DNA of 64,000 bases from NCBI GenBank assembly GCA_905250125.1, contig CAJNOL010000130.1, positions 1 through 64,000 of the forward strand. The letters run 5' to 3'. Origin of the DNA: Rotaria sordida. Its lineage: Eukaryota; Rotifera; Eurotatoria; Philodinida; Philodinidae. The stretch's first letter is position 1, and each line of letters begins with the position of its first letter. The notes under the pieces were generated by a model. The model saw only the letters and a program-made list of their open reading frames with translations, ran no database searches and was not told where the DNA came from. Positions 60,728 through 64,000 of this stretch are shown here, piece by piece. The position numbers were made by a program, and so were the translations under genes.

Positions 60728-63244
60728 TAGTGAATATCAGAGGAACTAGCAAAATAATATAATAACATGGAATATCGACAGGAATATTGTAATAATAATA
60801 GTGCAGGTTACAAAACCAAAGACAAGCATTGATTACTTGGACATTGTAAGCCGAGTTAAGTATTTTTGTGAAAAGAAAAAAAAATTGATCATCAACAGTA
60901 ATGGAATCTGTGCTGCTTAACATTGCAACGAATATGTGGATAAAGTCTCGGCAAAAAAAAAAAAAGATTAAACAAGATGGTCTTAGGAATTTTTCGAATT
61001 ATGATTTGTCTGAATGAGAATAACTTTCATCGACTATGATAATGCACTCAACAGTCGAAATGTTTGTCAGCAGATCTTGAGCTTTATTATGTTCGTACCC
61101 AAAACAAAAGTCGACTTTGCAAAGAAAATATTTATGAATTATCTTTTAACTAATTGTATCACATAATATATGAAAATAGCGTAAAATGACAAGGGAATAC
61201 TGTTATCATTAATTCTATATATTCCGAAAATCTGTATTTTCAACCGGATTCATAATTTTGAGGAATAGATACCAAAATAAAAATCCTCATTACTCTGATT
61301 AAAAATTTCGAAGTTCAAACGTAGTCAATGTACCATTTTGGACACAATTCAAATACGAAATTTATCGTCTTCATAATCGAAAACGTGATTTTATTTTTAT
61401 GATAAGAATGAATATTGTTTAAATTTACTGTACTATATGATACGAGGCAAAGAATAAATTTTTCCAACAATCACTATTAGTATGACCGAGATATATAAAA
61501 ATCACTCAAAATCCATAAAAAAATACTTCAATACGAATTTTTCTCATATACGCTGAATACTATAGAGGTGTGAGAGGTGTGCAAAGTTCATTAAAATACT
61601 TGAAACTATAGATAAGAAGAACTTTGTTTGCCTGTCATGATATAAAACTAAGGCTTAAAGTTCAATAAATGTCAACTATATAGATCTAATAATGTCGTCA
61701 TCTTCGCAAAATGTCTTCCATATGGTACAATTAGAGTCAATTCGCAGTAATTTCAATAGCATCTAAGAGAAAAACTGAACTAATCTATAATATATTTGCA
61801 TCGATCTTAATTGTGAAGTACTCTGCACGTTATAATCTTGCGTGACACATTGACATTATTTTTTCTTTTTGTCATCAACCAGAAATTTTCTGATGCTGAT
61901 ATTTTTAATGATAGTTGATCATAATGAATTGACTAGACGATCAAAGTTACATCTCAAATTGTAATACTATAAAAGTTTGGATAAACAACAGGTAATACAA
62001 TTTTCTCATCTGTTTTTTTTACGGATTTATCTCCTACACACTTACTTTCATTCTACAGTACGCTGGATCGCTTTTAGATGCATTGTTTAATCTCAAGATT
62101 ATCTTTAATCTCGCATGACACAAAAATCGAACAATGACTGTATATCCGAGATTCAGAAAAGATTATAAGAAAAATTGTGACAAAAATGCCAATCAATCAT
62201 ATATTCGAAAAGTGCAAATTCTTTGCTCTAATTCTTCCAATTTCCAAAATTTAAATGAGAAAAAAAAGGAAAACAATCGGTTATACGACATGTTTTAATA
62301 TTAGATAACAGCAAACATCGATCTATTACACGCTACTTGCTTAGTATCTTACGATTTATCTACGATAAATTTCAACTCAACGTGTTTAAGTTTATATAGA
62401 TCACCTATTCTAAGAGATTAAAAAGTTAACATCGAATTGATCTATGTAAAAAGTGTCATGACAAATTATACCATCTAGAAAAATGTTTCATTAAATTAAG
62501 AGTATATTAGAACAAGTCAAAAAAAAAAGTGTGATCCGATTCAGGATGTCAAATTAACATTAGTATTTTAAAAAAAAATGCTAATACTTTTAAGTATTAG
62601 TATTAAGACTAAGCGTAATGCTTTACTATTATTTTGCTTGAAAGTTATTTGATGATTGAGTATTTATATTAAATTAACATTAGTTTTTTTAAAATCTAAT
62701 ATTTAATCAAACTATTCAAAAACAAAAGTCAAAATAAAATGCTTGTGCATCATATTTTTGATGAAAACTTTCATGGGTAGTTAATCGCAACATAACACAA
62801 AGTTTTCGGAAGATTTTTCATTTGTGGGTTCCACGGATGTAAAAATCTTCTGAGAATTCTGTGTTTTTTTTACGGCTAAAATAATAACCTGCTGTTAAAG
62901 CCATCTTCAGTGACAATCAATGAGAGTTTTTGAGCAACTAAAATTAAAATGCTTGGATAAGATCCAGCTGCAAAATTTTGCTAAAACAATATGCATTGTA
63001 CTGACGAAATGAAAGAAATGTTTGCCATATAGAACCATAATATTGCATAAAATTCGTACAATCTAATAGAGCTTAAGCAAAATAAACCCATGATAAATGA
63101 CATAATATTTTATTCTTTTAATAATCAACTTGAATTTCTATAACAGCGACAGATTGATTCAATCATAGTAAATAATCGAATATATCTCAATGTTTTTTGG
63201 TTGTAAACATTGCACGACATGTCACCATGATGTTGTTGGGGAAA

Positions 63245-63367
63245 TTTAAATAACATCATAAACATAATCTGGATTTAATTTTTGCACTTCGTTTAATAAA
63301 ACTTCTTCGTCATTCTCATAGACTGTTCCTCCACTCTTTTGAAATGGATTATAAGCATTATTTTGTG
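63245..63367 (-). pseudogene. Possible C-terminal exon, unidentified
   Basis: After an acceptor-like CTATAG the minus strand reads in one frame QSIRAQNNAYNPFQKSGG and on to a TAA after DYVYDVI, with coding-like codon choice. No matching upstream exon with compatible phase was found, so this is either a relic or the end of a gene whose other exons are lost. Confidence 0.35.
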
Positions 63368-63479
63368 CCCTGATCGATTGCTATAGGTAAATTGAAACGA
63401 TCAAATATTACTAAAATTTTCGCGACAATTTGGACACGTGTTTTGATGGTCATCATGTGAATCCGTATCTGTATGTAAT

Positions 63480-63850
63480 GATGAAATATATTTCAAAGAT
63501 GAGACTAGTAAAAACCTTAAAGTATTCATGTCTATGCTCTGTTCGTATGAAGTTATGATTATTTCATAACGCTCCGGAATCAACCTATTTTGAGCACTCA
63601 CTATCTTAAGAAAAAATTAGTTTAAACTGACATTTTTTTTAGAATATTCTAATGACTTCAATATCTATCTATGAGCAAAGTTTCCGATAAACAGCTCATA
63701 GAACGATCTTTTATAAATATCACGTCTAGAGTACGAAAGTTCAATCAAGCGACCATAACTTCAGATGAATAGGGCATATACATGAATACTTTAAGATTTC
63801 TATTAGCTTCATCAAGTTCCATTGATGAGTAAAATATCAGCTCAATTGAT
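63480..63850. repeat. Inverted duplication of a short coding-like segment
   Basis: Plus-strand 63500-63575 (containing CTTAAAGTATTCATGTCTAT) is mirrored by minus-strand 63815-63745 (CTTAAAGTATTCATGTATAT). Both read outward as similar peptides, NLKVFMSMLCSYEVM and NLKVFMYMPYSSEVM, so a short coding unit was duplicated head to head. Confidence 0.6.
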
Positions 63851-64000
63851 GATGATTTACACTTGGAAAGGTTCTATCGTAAGAAAGATTTAAAAAAATG
63901 CCGTTTTCTCTTATAATAATGTATGATTATATGTATTAAGAATGAATTTACAATACGTTAATGGTTAAAACCTATCTATCAATATAAATAGAAATTTTTA

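Larger units (their letters stand above)
60730..64000. other. Right-end intergenic DNA with one inverted coding-like repeat
   Basis: AT-rich. Includes an inverted duplication at about 63480-63850 and a small coding-like minus-strand tail at 63367-63245. No intact gene is supported to the window edge. Confidence 0.45.

Noticed and set aside
63401-63601. 66-aa minus-strand ORF with a CPNC motif
   Set aside because: It overlaps the inverted duplication in which the opposite strand gives the matching peptides; no compatible splice links it to the coding-like tail at 63367.
1-64000. CRISPR arrays, bacterial operons or phage
   Set aside because: Spliceosomal introns, composition and gene families are all animal; no spacer-repeat arrays were seen.

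Overview
The window is animal DNA, most likely from a bdelloid rotifer (Rotaria/Adineta type). It is very AT-rich, its genes have many short GT-AG introns (about 50-80 nt), and it carries combinations common in bdelloid genomes: an intronless ADP-ribosyltransferase fused to kinesin-light-chain-like TPRs, an F-box exon ahead of one-repeat-per-exon LRRs, a decayed gene resembling a yeast acetyltransferase, and many small inverted-repeat elements. The organism call is an inference. No rRNA, tRNA or mitochondrial gene was recognised.

Layout. 77-4715 (+): a ten-exon NEK4-like protein kinase whose two large introns each hold a palindromic element. 5409-5742: remnant of a hAT transposase. 6160-6854 (-): two small unidentified ORFs. 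8528-10181 (-): a broken Mpr1-like GNAT acetyltransferase. 11313-13217 (-): a seven-exon EGF/ZP-domain membrane protein of 503 aa. 15035-18883: a DDE transposon with about 440-bp terminal inverted repeats, TA target duplications and a decayed five-exon transposase; a second TA-flanked element of 831 bp sits inside its right repeat. 22577-23617 (+): a one-exon rhodopsin-type GPCR. 24949-26612 (+): a nine-exon multipass membrane protein of 385 aa, not recognised. 26613-33722: a long stretch with no gene seen, holding one palindromic element and microsatellites. 33723-36230 (+): a two-exon FAM124-family protein whose intron holds a compact structured-RNA-like sequence. 38866-39267 (-): an unidentified ORF. 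40956-46713 (+): an F-box exon, then (after 3.4 kb with a fold-back element) 15 LRR exons, 13 of them exactly 84 nt. 47550-47876 (-): a SAM-domain ORF. 51400-52330: an AT-rich satellite. 52725-52965: a GC-rich island. 53033-56957 (-): the ART-TPR gene, interrupted by a 10-N assembly gap. 56958-64000: no convincing intact gene, but a complete 477-bp TA-flanked MITE (60251-60727) and two further inverted repeats.

The genes do not form a pathway; they are unrelated single-copy genes separated by repeat-rich DNA. The exon models for NEK4, ZP, the multipass protein, FAM124 and the LRR gene were built by hand, and each keeps reading frame across all its splice sites, which is the main support for them. 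The strongest leads are the TA-delimited transposon with an unusually long spacer between its second and third catalytic residues, its nested element, the 84-nt LRR exon array, the ART-TPR gene, the Mpr1-like pseudogene, the intronic RNA-like structure in FAM124, and a family of inverted repeats with arms rich in a TGTGGG telomere-like motif.
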